The notes under the pieces were generated by a model that saw only the letters and a list, made by a program, of their open reading frames with translations, did not search any database and was not told where the DNA came from. Of a stretch of 64,000 bases of DNA, positions 11,721-21,608 are shown piece after piece (the first letter of the stretch is position 1; the number at the start of each line of letters is the position of its first letter). Origin of the DNA: Meta bourneti (Eukaryota > Arthropoda > Arachnida > Araneae > Tetragnathidae); the NCBI GenBank assembly GCA_933210815.1, contig OW119929.1, positions 45,204,364 through 45,268,363 of the forward strand, given 5' to 3'. Position numbers and translations under genes: made by a program.

Positions 11721-11909
11721 CTCATACTCCTCCGTGCGCGCAATGTGCTTAAAAAGGGGTACAAAGTTTTTTCTTCACGTATTAATATATAGATGATGAT
11801 AAACATAATTAGCAGACCCGCGCATAGCATCTGCGCTAAATTTTCTTAATTGCTTATATCTATTAAATGCTATGTATCATTACTCGCATTTCATATCCTA
11901 TTTCAATCA

Positions 11910-12115
11910 CTGGTGCACGTTAAATCTGTTGTGACTTCAAATGTCCTCGCGTTGGCGTGGTGTGGAAGTTTGGAAATTGGGATGCCAGCTCAGGTGTTAC
12001 CTCGTCATCTGACCGTGGTTCAAAATTGCTTGACGTTATCCTAGGATTTTTCCCTTGGGGATTGCTCAATGACCGCCGTCAATAACCCGTTGTGTTGTTC
12101 CAGAGCGACGTTAAA
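11910..12115 (+). mobile_element. SINE1, 5'-truncated
   Basis: Begins CTGGTGCACGTTAAATCTG, continues GGCGTGGTGTGGAAGTTTGG and CTCGTCATCTGACCGTGG, and ends CCAGAGCGACGTTAA. The tRNA-like head is absent. Confidence 0.85.
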
Positions 12116-12472
12116 AATTATAAAAATTGAATGGATTTCATTCTTCTGAATGAAATAAAATTATCCCTAAATATGTAAAAGGCTTTTGTTTACTTTTACT
12201 GGTGCTAATTTTTATTTCCAATAAAATGTATGGCAAAAGCGCACTCTTGATGTTATGATTTATTATTTCTTTGTTTATTTGGCCCATGCAAGATGCTTTT
12301 AGTATTCTAATAATCTGCTAAATATATTTTAATTTATTACTTAACTGTAACTTTAATGGAATGATAAATACTTTACATTTCGAAAACAGAACAAAATCGT
12401 TTGCAACTGTGTTACTCGTTCGTATGTTTTTCTACTCAGTTACTCGTTTCTGTACATATTTCTGGGTGATTC

Positions 12473-12584
12473 AGAATATTCCACTTAGAATATTCCACTT
12501 AGATCATTCAATCTAGAATATTCCATGTAGAACATTCCATCTAGAATATTCCATGTAGAATATTCCATCTAGAATTTTCCATGT
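12473..12584. repeat. 14-bp tandem array containing GAATATTC, eight units
   Basis: Units read AGAATATTCCACTT (twice), then AGATCATTCAATCT, then alternating AGAATATTCCATGT and AGAACATTCCATCT types, ending AGAATTTTCCATGT. Most units contain GAAnnTTC, the core of a heat-shock element. Confidence 0.85.
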
Positions 12585-13021
12585 AAAATTGAAATGTGTT
12601 TGTTAAATAAACGGACTACTACAAGTTACCACAATCAGGTTATGAACGCTACTTCAATTTCATCCCATTCAACTCTTGTTCAAAGGTGATTCTTCAATTT
12701 TTTTACTCCAAAATTATTTTTGCTCATATTTTCTTTTCTGTGCTGATTTCTATCTTCTAGATTTCTCATTCCCTTCTGTAATAAGACTGCTGAAGAATTT
12801 CATTAGAGTGACTGAGCTCTTCCTGTTTAGTTTTAGCAATATTTTGCTCCTCCATAGCTCAAATCAATCATATTTAAACGAAGTGGCGAAATTGACGAGT
12901 GAATCCCGTAACTGTCGATTTTATATTATTTATATCTGCTGTTGCCATTCTACAATAAGCAAACAACATCGATTTCTGCGCCACGTGCGTTTGTGAAATA
13001 TGTATGTAGCTTGTAGGTAGG
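12585..13021. other. AT-rich unassigned stretch
   Basis: Only T-rich chance open frames (12676-12996); nothing recognised. Confidence 0.35.
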
Positions 13022-13482
13022 TAGTTCATTAACATCGCACTTGAGCAACACAATGGGCTATTTGTAGATTCCAGGTAAACATTAACTTTACATTTTTGAA
13101 ACAAACATTTTTCGGAAATTTAAGCCTGGATTTCATACAAATTCACACAAAACGTTTTCTGAACACATACGACACTGCTTTTGAGTTACTCAATACACAC
13201 CTAGAGGTAGATAGATAGTTGAATTTACATCGCACTGGAGCAACACAACGGGCTATTGGTGACTGTCAGGGATCGATCCCGAAGGTAAAAGGGAATTATT
13301 TGATTTATTTTAATTTCTTAGAAATACAGACCAAGCTCATAGTGAGGACAAATTTTAATGTAAATACTCGACATGCAAATTTCGACGAAGGTTCTGAAAT
13401 TTGAGCAACGATCCGGGATCCATCCCGAAGGGAAAAATCCGAGGACAATACCTTGTAATTTTGAACCATGGTCAGATGACAT
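13022..13482 (-). mobile_element. SINE1 fragments, minus strand, interrupted
   Basis: Three antisense blocks: 13022-13075, 13216-13290 (CGCACTGGAGCAACACAACG, GGGATCGATCCCGAAGG) and 13400-13482 (GGGATCCATCCCGAAGGG, TTTTGAACCATGGTCAGATG). The second and third flank about 110 bp of foreign AT-rich sequence. Confidence 0.65.
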
Positions 13483-15475
13483 AAAGTAGTGGATTTTTTT
13501 ATCGATAAAATTAAAGATTTATACGATTCTCTAAACAAAAAATAATTGTTATGAGTTCCTAAAATTTTGTGACCGTTGCAAAAAGTTTGTAGTACTCAAC
13601 CACAAATTCAGAGATGATTCAAGTTGAGAGTTAACTATATTTATAGTTGGCGTATATATTTGACTCAATGAATCAATTTGTTTGATCCGCTGGACTGAGA
13701 TAAACCAATTCGCGTAAGACCCGGATTATGAGGATTTGCATGCATGAAACAATATACCAATTAAATGATCCTGAACTAGATGACATCTATTGATAGAACT
13801 TGAAGCTAATAATTTCATTAAATCCTCTTGAAAACCTGTCGAATGTTAAACACGGCGTTTAAGCGCAGAAGTAATAACCTTGATCATCCTGATTTAGTCT
13901 AACTAGCGAAAAGCAGGGCTTTGATAATGTGCTTGAAGTGTGTGGATGCAAACGCTTTGAAACTTGAACTACACATAAAAAGTAATTAAATTAAACGTCA
14001 AACATAAAACAACTGACAAAAGATCAAATGGAATGACTTCATTACGATAATTTCATATCGAAATAAACAAATTTTTTGTTATTTCGAATGAATTGATTGA
14101 ACACACATTCAGATCTTTTGAAAGGGCTAATATCCACTTTCATGTAATTCTACAGTAGGACCAATGTCCAAGAAAGTTTCGAGGAAAGCGAAAAAATTGA
14201 AATTCACGGTTGTAGTATTAAATAAACTTACATAGAAATCTATTGAAAGAATCAAAATATTGGAAAGCACTTTTGTACACTACTAAAAATTTAAAATATA
14301 TTAATAAATCTGAGTAAACCAAAAACGCGCAAAACGTATAGTGTCCCCTTTTCTACCCAAGTACATTAAACAACAAATAAACTTTAACACAGATGCTATG
14401 CGTGAATCTGTTAGTTAACTCAAAACAATACTATATTGAATTTTATTTTCTCAACGTTATAGAGGGAAATGCATTTATTTCATTTAATATTTCATATACA
14501 AGTAACTCATCTTTTTCTAACAGAAATTTCTATGCTTAATTTACAAGAGAACGTATTTCTCATGACACCTGATGAAAGCATTTTACAATTTCTTCTTCGT
14601 ACTCCAAGTAAGAGTGTCTTCTTAAAAATCGCATGTATTTTCTCTATTTTTTCATTATGTGTTTCATAAGCATATTTTCCTATCTTGATTTATACTGTTT
14701 GTTGTAAAGGTTTTTTCTGATTAGTCAATGGGGAATTTCAAGGACAAAAAAAATTCAACCTCCGTGACAAGAACATCGGAGAGAAATGCACAAAGAAGCA
14801 TAAAAATAGGATTTATGTAACCGCATAGCTCAATTTGACAAAAACTATAAAAATAGAGTTTTTCTGTGAAGGCATTAAATTTTCGTCAAAGGCTTCTTAA
14901 GGTATGACTTAAAAATATCGTGCCTCAAACATATTCCCTTGATAATTTTTATTTCGAATATTAATAAACGAAATCCTTTTTCTACATTCATGAATATTGG
15001 AAACACATTTTTTTTAGTTTTTTTTTTCTGCTGATGATATTTTTACTCTTTTCTTCACTGATAAAATATGCCTCAAACCAAAGAAACGAGAATCTTATTA
15101 CATATAAAATTAAAAAAACAGTTTAAGTTTTTAATAAAAATAATTTTTTTTAATGAAACGTGTTTCTTTTTCTTTAACGAATTGAATTTTTTACTGTTAT
15201 GTATATATGTGTGTTTACCATTTATAAATAATTATAATCAATCACTTCAGTCGTTTTTTCTGACTAAACAACTTATTGCATTAATTATAAACTTGTCTAT
15301 ATAGATATTTAAAATCATAAAATTTTAAAAATATATTCATTTATCATAAGTTTAATTGTGATACATTGGTAAACACACTGTGATTTGAAAATGAGTACTA
15401 CCACAAATTGTGATACTTTAAGACAATTATGTCAATTATTCTAAGCTTTAAGCGTTTATCACTATTTTATTCAAA
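13483..15475. other. AT-rich unassigned stretch
   Basis: Nearly 2 kb with no recognised gene, TIR pair or SINE; 14469-14669 and 15068-15304 are T-rich open frames without coding character. Confidence 0.4.
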
Positions 15476-15477
15476 TA

Positions 15478-16887
15478 CACTGCTGGCCACCGTAAATGCA
15501 ACACCCTGAAGGAAGCATGCAAATAATATGAAATTTACAACATGCATTAGCGGAGGTGAGATATGCAAATGATTAGAATTTCAGCGCAGACGCACATCAC
15601 GCGCGCCTGTGGCGCCACTTCAAAGCGCTATTTAAGGCTTGGAGATTTCGACGATTTCAAGTACGGCAATTGTGTTTTTCTTGTGGTTTTTTCAAAAAAA
15701 ACGATCAATTATGCCTCGTAGAAAACAGCGATCTTCTTTTGATCAAGTATCCGAGTTCGACAGAGGAAGAATAGTGGCCTACCGAGATTGTGGATTATCT
15801 TTCAGGGAAATCGGTAGTCGTGTTGGACGAAACCAAACAACTGTAATGCGGATATGTGATCGTTGGATGCAGGAGGGTACGACGGACCGACGTGTTCGAT
15901 CGCATCCACCTTAGTGCACCACTTCACGTGATGACAGGCATATTGTGCGTATGGCAGTGACGGATCGCTCAGCCACATCACGAACCATAGCACAGCACAT
16001 TCAGTCTGTACCGCATCATCCAGTGTCTGCGCGTACCATTCGACGCCGTTTACAGCAGAGTGGTCTGTCCGCAAGACGTCCATTGCTTCGTCTACCCTTG
16101 ACGCAGAACCACAGACGTTTCCGCCGCCAATGGTGCGATGGAAGAAGGATGTGGACGGCAGAATGGAATGAAATTGTCTTTACTGACGAGTCACGCTTCT
16201 GTCTGCAACACCACGATGGTCGGATTCGACTCTGGAGACACCGTGGAGAGAGGATGCTGAACAGCTGCGTTATGCACCGCCACACTGGTCCTGCACCGGG
16301 TATTATGGTATGGGGCGGTATTGGATATCACTCTCGCACTCCTCTAGTACGCATTGCCGGTACTTTAAACAGCCAGCGCTACATCTCCGAGGTGTTGGAG
16401 CCAGTTGTCCTTCCTTACCTTCAGGGCTTGCCCACAGCCATATTTCAACAGGATAATGCGCGACCACACGTGGCACGCATTGTCCAAGGGTTCTTCGTCA
16501 ATCGCCAGATTGAATTGCTTCCCTGGCCAGCTCGCTCTCCGGATCTTTCGCCGATAGAAAACATGTGGTCCATGGTTGCTCAACGATTGACCCAGAATAC
16601 ATCCCCAGCTGCCACACCAGATCAACTTTGGCAACGTGTGGAAGCTGCTTGGTCTGCTGTACCCCAAGAACACATCCAAAGTCTCTTTGAATCAATGCCG
16701 AGGCGTGTGGCAGCGGTGATCTCCAACAATGGCGGCTACTCTGGCTACTGATTTTGGCAGGAACCACACTTCACAGAAGTCTATAAATTTAATCATTTGA
16801 TACTTGGTCAACATGTTATCTACAAAATAAATTTTGTTGTGATATCTCTTGTCTTTCTTGGTGTTGCAATTTGGGTGGCCAGCAGTG
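15478..16887 (+). mobile_element. Tc1-like DNA transposon, 1410 bp, TA target duplication
   Basis: Left TIR CACTGCTGGCCACC...TGCAACACC and right TIR GGTGTTGCA...GGTGGCCAGCAGTG are inverted and about 28 bp long. TA flanks both ends (15476-15477 and 16888-16889). Complete in structure; the transposase has a single in-frame stop. Confidence 0.93.
15711..16751 (+). pseudogene. Tc1-family transposase (DD34E), one nonsense codon
   Basis: ATG 15711 opens an MPRRKQRSSFD N-terminus with paired helix-turn-helix DNA-binding regions (FDRGRIVAYRDCGLSFREIG near residue 25; SARTIRRRLQQSGLS near residue 105). The catalytic triad is visible: FTDESRF, FQQDNARPH and SPIENMW, with exactly 34 residues between the second Asp and the Glu. 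The frame is broken only by TAG 15912-15914, where a Gln codon (CAG) is the likely ancestor, and otherwise runs to TGA 16749-16751, 345 sense codons. Family length is normal. No frameshift was found, so decay is recent. Minus-strand open frames across it are shadows. Confidence 0.92.
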
Positions 16888-17249
16888 TATAATCAGAATT
16901 ACAACGAAATAATGAAGTTTTTCTAAAAGTTAACACTTTTCCGCCTTAATATTCAGAAACTATCTTATCAAATTTCCATGAACTCTATATGTACCTGTAT
17001 ATGCATAACACATACTAATCCTAAAATACTTTTGTCCATTCACCTATTCTATTTTTCCTTTTGTAAATTTGTTACCCTTTAAAAGAAAAGCTTTTGAAAA
17101 AATAAGATTAAAACATTAAATTATCGAAATATTTTCAGGTCTCTACCCTAAGCCTGTCCAATATGCAATTTGCATAAAATTCAAGTAGCTTAAAAATGTA
17201 CTAAAATGTTGCTTATTCACTGATTAAAATGATATTGAATCTCCCCCAT

Positions 17250-17570
17250 GTTGATCGCAGCAGTCCGGTTGGAAGAGTTGCGAATTAGCAAACGGAAGGT
17301 TGCGAGTTCAAATATCAATCCAACCAAAGACCGTCGTGTACGTAGGGGCTGGAGTACGTTAAATCTGGCATGGCTTCAAATGTCCTCATGTTGGCGTTGT
17401 GTGGAAGTTTGGAGAGTGGGATGCCAGATCAGGTGTTGACCACGTAATCTGACAGTAGTTCAAAATTTCAAGATGTCCTTGGATTTTTCCCATCGGGATC
17501 GATCCCGGACTGTCGCCAATAGCCCATTGTAATGTTTCAGTGCGACATTAAATCAACTACCTACTTACCC
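17250..17570 (+). mobile_element. SINE1, near full length
   Basis: tRNA-like head with box B GTTGCGAGTTCAAATATC-like sequence, CCAAAGACCGTCGTGTACG, the conserved body, and a CTACCTACTTACCC tail. Confidence 0.85.
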
Positions 17571-18008
17571 CATTTATGCATATTACACAATTGAAAACCA
17601 ATTACGTAAGCGCCAAAAAAAGTTTTTTTCAGAACAAGCTAATTTGGAGTTCCAATTTATCTGCGACAACCTGTTGGTCATACTATAAACCAAAAAATTT
17701 GTTAATAGAAAACGGGACATAACATTTATCACACACATCGCATGGCTTATATAACCCTTTTCATTAACCTTTTCCTCCTCGAATTTCTGATATTTTAGCT
17801 TTTTTACCTTTTTTTATCATATATCCAAATTAGAAAATATTTCTGAGGAAAAGGCTATTTTGAACAAGATATAGACTCATATGTAATGTCTATTTATATC
17901 AGATTGCATGCGCCTATTTTTAATAATGGAATAATGAAAACCATTTGAAAAATTATTTCTTCATTAAATTCTGTCAATACGTCAGCGGACTGAATCGTTG
18001 GATACTTC
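17571..18008. other. AT-rich unassigned stretch
   Basis: No gene or repeat family recognised. Confidence 0.4.
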
Positions 18009-18139
18009 CCTGGATATATTTCTATCTTCTATGTCAGTAAAGCTTTCCTTGTGTTGTGTATGTTCACTTAATTGTCGCGTTCTTTGTCGCAGCTCAGTCA
18101 AATATGGTACTTGTGCCATGAAACCCAACCAACCGCAAT
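18009..18139 (+). mobile_element. SINE2, 5'-truncated
   Basis: Body from CCTGGATATATTTCTATCTT through GTCGCAGCTCAGTCAAATAT to GTGCCATGAAACCCAACCAA. The tRNA-like head is absent. Confidence 0.75.
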
Positions 18140-18147
18140 CGTTATAC

Positions 18148-18215
18148 ACCTATTCGGAGGACCGTATCTGGTCTCCGAGTCTGGTAAATCCATTTGGAAG
18201 GCCATATTTGGTGTA
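18148..18215. repeat. Isolated copy of the 44-bp minisatellite motif
   Basis: TATTCGGAGGACCGTATCTGG and a second half-unit match the array at 9155-9470, showing that the motif is dispersed. Confidence 0.55.
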
Positions 18216-18231
18216 GTGCTATAAGTCTAAA

Positions 18232-20165
18232 GGCCGTTTTCACAAAACCAAGTTAAGCCGCTGAACGATAATCGCCCGATTATCGAAGAAACCGTATTCG
18301 CAATGCCTGATCCGAGGTTTAAACCGCCGTTTCATTGTTAAATTTTGATTCTCCGGTATCGGCGGCTTAACACCCAGTTGAGGATGAACGCATGCGCAAT
18401 ACTAGCTTTTAGCGAAGGATGGAAAATAGACGACACATTTCATTTTCTGCTAAACTACAATATTCTGACTATTTTTACTATACATAAGTATAGTAAGGAT
18501 TCGAAAATATTATGTACGATAGCGGTTAGTACCGAATTTATGAAATTTATTCTTGTGATGATGATGAAACTTTGCTGATATTATCAGCTTTCGGAATCAC
18601 TAGAAAACATTGCATCTGCGTTGACTACTGCATATGCAAATTGATTGTAGACTAAAAATGCTTTTGTTGATTGATTATATATGAAAACAAATTGACAATT
18701 TAAGAGTTCACTTTGTACCAACATTCTAATATTGACGAGTATAAAAGTAATCGGATTACATTGATTTGTCAAGGGATTGAGTATAATTTTGTCTTAACTT
18801 AAATTTCCATAAAATCCAATCTCAAATTAAATACATTTACATAACGCCATTTTCGATTTCTATACCCGAATTAAAATGTTATTAAAACTATCACTGTATG
18901 CATTTCATTAAAATAAAATTTGAACAACTCTGCCGCCTAAGTATTTGGGTAATATGGAATATTTTCGTTTCGGGCGTTGTAAGAAATATAAACAATGTCA
19001 CGCGATCGAGAAAGGGGAGTGTAGTAGCCAATCACAACGAGCTTACCGTTTTAATCTGTGGATCATTTAATCCGTGGTTTGCGAATACGATACTTAAGAT
19101 AATCCCTGGCTTAACCCTGCTGATACATGGATTAACTCGAGACTTGTGAATGCGACTGTAATGTCCATATTCACAAGTCTCGAGTTAATCCGTGGATCAG
19201 CAAATCCTCGGAGCAGAGTTAAACCAGGAATAATCCAAGAACAGTATTCACAAAAACGAATTTAGCGATCCACCTATTAAAGCGATAAGCTCGCTGTGAT
19301 TGTATAGTCCTCTCTCTCTCGATCACGTGACGTTTATATTTCTTACGACGCCAGGATCTAAAAACATTCCATACTGACTGAATACTTCGTCGACAAAATT
19401 GAATTCCGCTTACTTTTATACTCGTCAGTATTGGTGTGTTGATGCAAAGTGAAGTAACTTTCATTGTCATTTTTCTTTCATACATAATATATCAACAAAC
19501 ATTTTTGTTCTGCGACGAATTTGCATCTGCCGTGGTCAACGCAATCGCATGTTTACCAATCAACTACATTCCGAACTATTCCTAGCGATTCCCGAAAGCT
19601 GATGCTGGTGCATGTTAAATCTGTCGTGGCCTCAAATGTCCTCACGTTGGCGTGGTGTGGAAGTTTGGAGAGTGGGGTGCCAGCTTAGGTGTTGCCTCGT
19701 CATCTGACAGTGGTTCAAAATTACGTGGTGGTGTCCTCGGATCTTTCCCTTTGGGATTGATCCCGGACCGTCACCAATAGCCCGTTGTGTTGCTCCAGTG
19801 TGACGTTAATTGAAATACCTCCCCCCCCAAAAAAAAGCTGATAACATCAAAGTTTCACACGAATAAATTTTATAAATTCTGTACCAATCTCAGCTACCAT
19901 ACCTGATATTTGAGAATCCTTAGTCAGAATTCGCATAAAAAGAAGTGTGTCGTCCATTTTATTTTGTTGACGGACGGCGCCGCTTCCTTCGCAAAATGCT
20001 AGTACTGCGCATGCGTTAACCCTCAACCGAGTGTTAAACCGCCGATTTCGGAGGATCAAATTTAGCACTGGGACTTCAATTTAAACCTCATTGTAAATAC
20101 GGTTTCTTCGATAATCGGGCGATTATCGTTGATCCGCGGCTTAACGCGGATTTGTGCATACGGCC
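18232..20165. mobile_element. Foldback element, 1.9 kb imperfect palindrome
   Basis: The left arm starts GGCCGTTTTCACAAA; the right arm ends TTTGTGCATACGGCC. Outer arms (18232-18600 and about 19570-20165, excluding a SINE) match in inverted order. Both carry CGATAATCGCCCGATTATCG, AACGCATGCGCA, a GACGACACA block and GATTCCGAAAGCTGAT. The inner arms (18720-19147 and 19160-19440) also pair, closing near 19150 at ATTAACTCGAGACTTGTGAA. No transposase seen; both arms carry a short similar open frame (RFNTRLRVNACAVLAF-type). Confidence 0.8.
19604..19833 (+). mobile_element. SINE1 inserted in the foldback element, 9-bp target duplication
   Basis: The 5'-truncated SINE1 starts CTGGTGCATGTTAAATCTG and ends in a C/A-rich tail. 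AAAGCTGAT flanks it at 19595-19603 and 19834-19842. The other arm of the foldback gives the uninterrupted pre-insertion sequence. Confidence 0.9.
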
Positions 20166-20219
20166 GTAAGACATTCTGTCAAGCCAGCTGTGTCTAAAGC
20201 TTGTTCCATTTCCTTCCAG

Positions 20220-20651
20220 GTCGTTTGGACTGCAATGGAAGCTACCACCACCATCCACCGAAAGTCAACCCCATTCCAGAGTAGTTCCACCTAGCGCCTG
20301 ATGCTCAAGATCGCCCCTCAATCATGCAACGAAGAACCAGGAGGTCCTCTTGCTAGGACTTCAGCTTCTGTCGCCTGCCATGTTGGTCGTGTGTGGGGGC
20401 AACACGAACGACGGTTTGATTCCCGCAGACGATAGGAGTGGCATGGGGGCCGACAACGCGTCGTCGGTGTCCATGCCCGTCAGGTGTGCTGGCTGTGGGG
20501 GTGGTATATCGGACAGGTACTACCTGCTGGCGGTGGACAGGCAGTGGCATGTATCCTGCCTCACGTGCTGCCAGTGCAAAGTGCAGCTGGACTCTGAGTT
20601 GACCTGTTTCTCCAGAGATGGGCACATCTACTGCAAGGAGGACTATTACAG
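20220..20651 (+). CDS. ap: apterous/Lhx2/9-type LIM-homeobox gene, first coding exon (LIM1)
   Basis: Encodes residues 1-90 plus two bases of codon 91 of a LIM-homeodomain transcription factor (nuclear, DNA-binding; in arthropods this class patterns dorsal appendage and neuronal fates). A pyrimidine-rich acceptor (ttccttccag) precedes 20220, and the donor is AG|gtaatg after 20651. Translation starts at ATG 20380 (G at -3), the first in-frame Met after an in-frame TGA at 20299-20301, so 20220-20379 is 5' UTR. LIM1 spans residues 36-88: C36-x2-C39, H57-x2-C60, C63-x2-C66, C85-x2-D88, all eight zinc ligands present. The 35-residue N-terminus is unremarkable. Upstream ATGs at 20235, 20301 and 20324 open short uORFs. 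The orthologue call rests on the whole protein, especially the homeodomain. A further non-coding first exon probably lies upstream and was not found. Confidence 0.9.
20235..20356 (+). promoter_or_regulatory. Upstream ORFs in the 5' leader of the LIM-homeobox gene
   Basis: Three ATGs precede the start codon at 20380. ATG 20235 opens 19 codons and stops at TAG 20292-20294. ATG 20301 opens a frame that overlaps the main start. ATG 20324 opens 10 codons and stops at TAG 20354-20356. If 20220-20379 is in the mRNA, scanning ribosomes meet all three first, which would lower translation. That effect is an inference. Confidence 0.45.
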
Positions 20652-20841
20652 GTAATGCACCTTATAATTTCAGTTTCTTTTTTCCACTCGGGAGCATATC
20701 TACTTTAGGTGTGTATGGACTTCACAAACCCGAGGAACTCTAGCGATCTATTTTTCCCATGGGGTTTACTGTCTCTGGGTGGCGACCCCGGGAAGCCCAA
20801 GCAATCTCTTTACCTCCATCCTTTCTTTTCACAATTACGAA

Positions 20842-20912
20842 ACGTTGTCTATCTTGTGTTTGGCGCAGCTTGGCTAAATGTTGCTCTTGTGCCATAAAAC
20901 CCAAAACCAACC
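20842..20912 (+). mobile_element. SINE2 3' fragment
   Basis: TCTTGTGTTTGGCGCAGCTT ... GTGCCATAAAACCC matches the SINE2 tail. It lies in intron 1 about 190 bp after the donor. Confidence 0.7.
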
Positions 20913-21099
20913 AGTTACTTTTTTTAAATGAGTTAAATATTTTCGGTATTTAGCTCGTGTCTGTCTACAACGTGAACTTCTCCCTTCAGCCAATAAGTCT
21001 GAACTTTCTCTTAGAAATGAACTTCATCCCATTTCCATTAGGAATACTTGAAGAATGCGTTCAAGTTTGTCACATTGGTGGATTTTATGACAAATTGGA

Positions 21100-21386
21100 G
21101 GGGTTCTTGAATTAGCGTCGCACTTAGATATTGGTGATGGTCCAGGATCAACCCCGACCCGAGAACAACACCTCGTTATTTTGAACTACGGTCAGATGAT
21201 GTCGGCAATACTTGAGCTGGCGCCCCACTCTCCAAGCTTCACGCCACGCCAACGGAGGATATTTGACGCTAGATTTAACGTGCACCAGCCCCAAAGTACA
21301 CGACAGTTTTTGGTTGAATCATTTTTTGAACTCGCAAACCTCCGGTTGCTAATCAGCTACTCTTCCAATCGGGCTATCGTGGCCCC
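21100..21386 (-). mobile_element. SINE1 in intron 1, 14-bp target duplication
   Basis: Antisense SINE1 from tail to head (AACGTGCACCAGCCCC, then CAAACCTCCGGTTGCTAATC, CTCTTCCAATCGGGCTA). TATGACAAATTGGA is duplicated at 21086-21099 and 21387-21400, the signature of LINE-mediated retroposition. Confidence 0.92.
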
Positions 21387-21608
21387 TATGACAAATTGGA
21401 AATAGTAGCTCTTATGATTTTTACTTGTGGCTATTTCCATGGCCCCAGAGGCTATCAGAGAAATAAGTGAACCCCATATTATCATCTAGGTTGGCTCTCA
21501 AGCCGCAATCAAGATAACTACATCTGCCTCAGCTACTGTCTGTATAAAATGAGAAATTTTCGAGAAGTCTAGGACTTCTCTAGAAATATACAATCGCTGG
21601 AGAAAAAC

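Larger units (their letters stand above)
10026..11793 (-). mobile_element. Internally deleted Helitron, 1.77 kb, minus strand
   Basis: On the minus strand the element begins TCTATATATTAATACGTG after an A and ends ...GGGGCATGCTAG before a T. Insertion between A and T with 5'-TC and 3'-CTAG is the Helitron hallmark. A perfect 20-nt palindrome (10037-10056, CGTGCGAGAATTCTCGCACG) sits just before the CTAG, as Helitron 3' hairpins do. Inside is only the C-terminal end of a Pif1-like helicase; the Rep/HUH endonuclease and most of the helicase are missing. Confidence 0.75.

Noticed and set aside
15802..16767. Several minus-strand frames across the Tc1 element
   Set aside because: Shadows of the plus-strand transposase.
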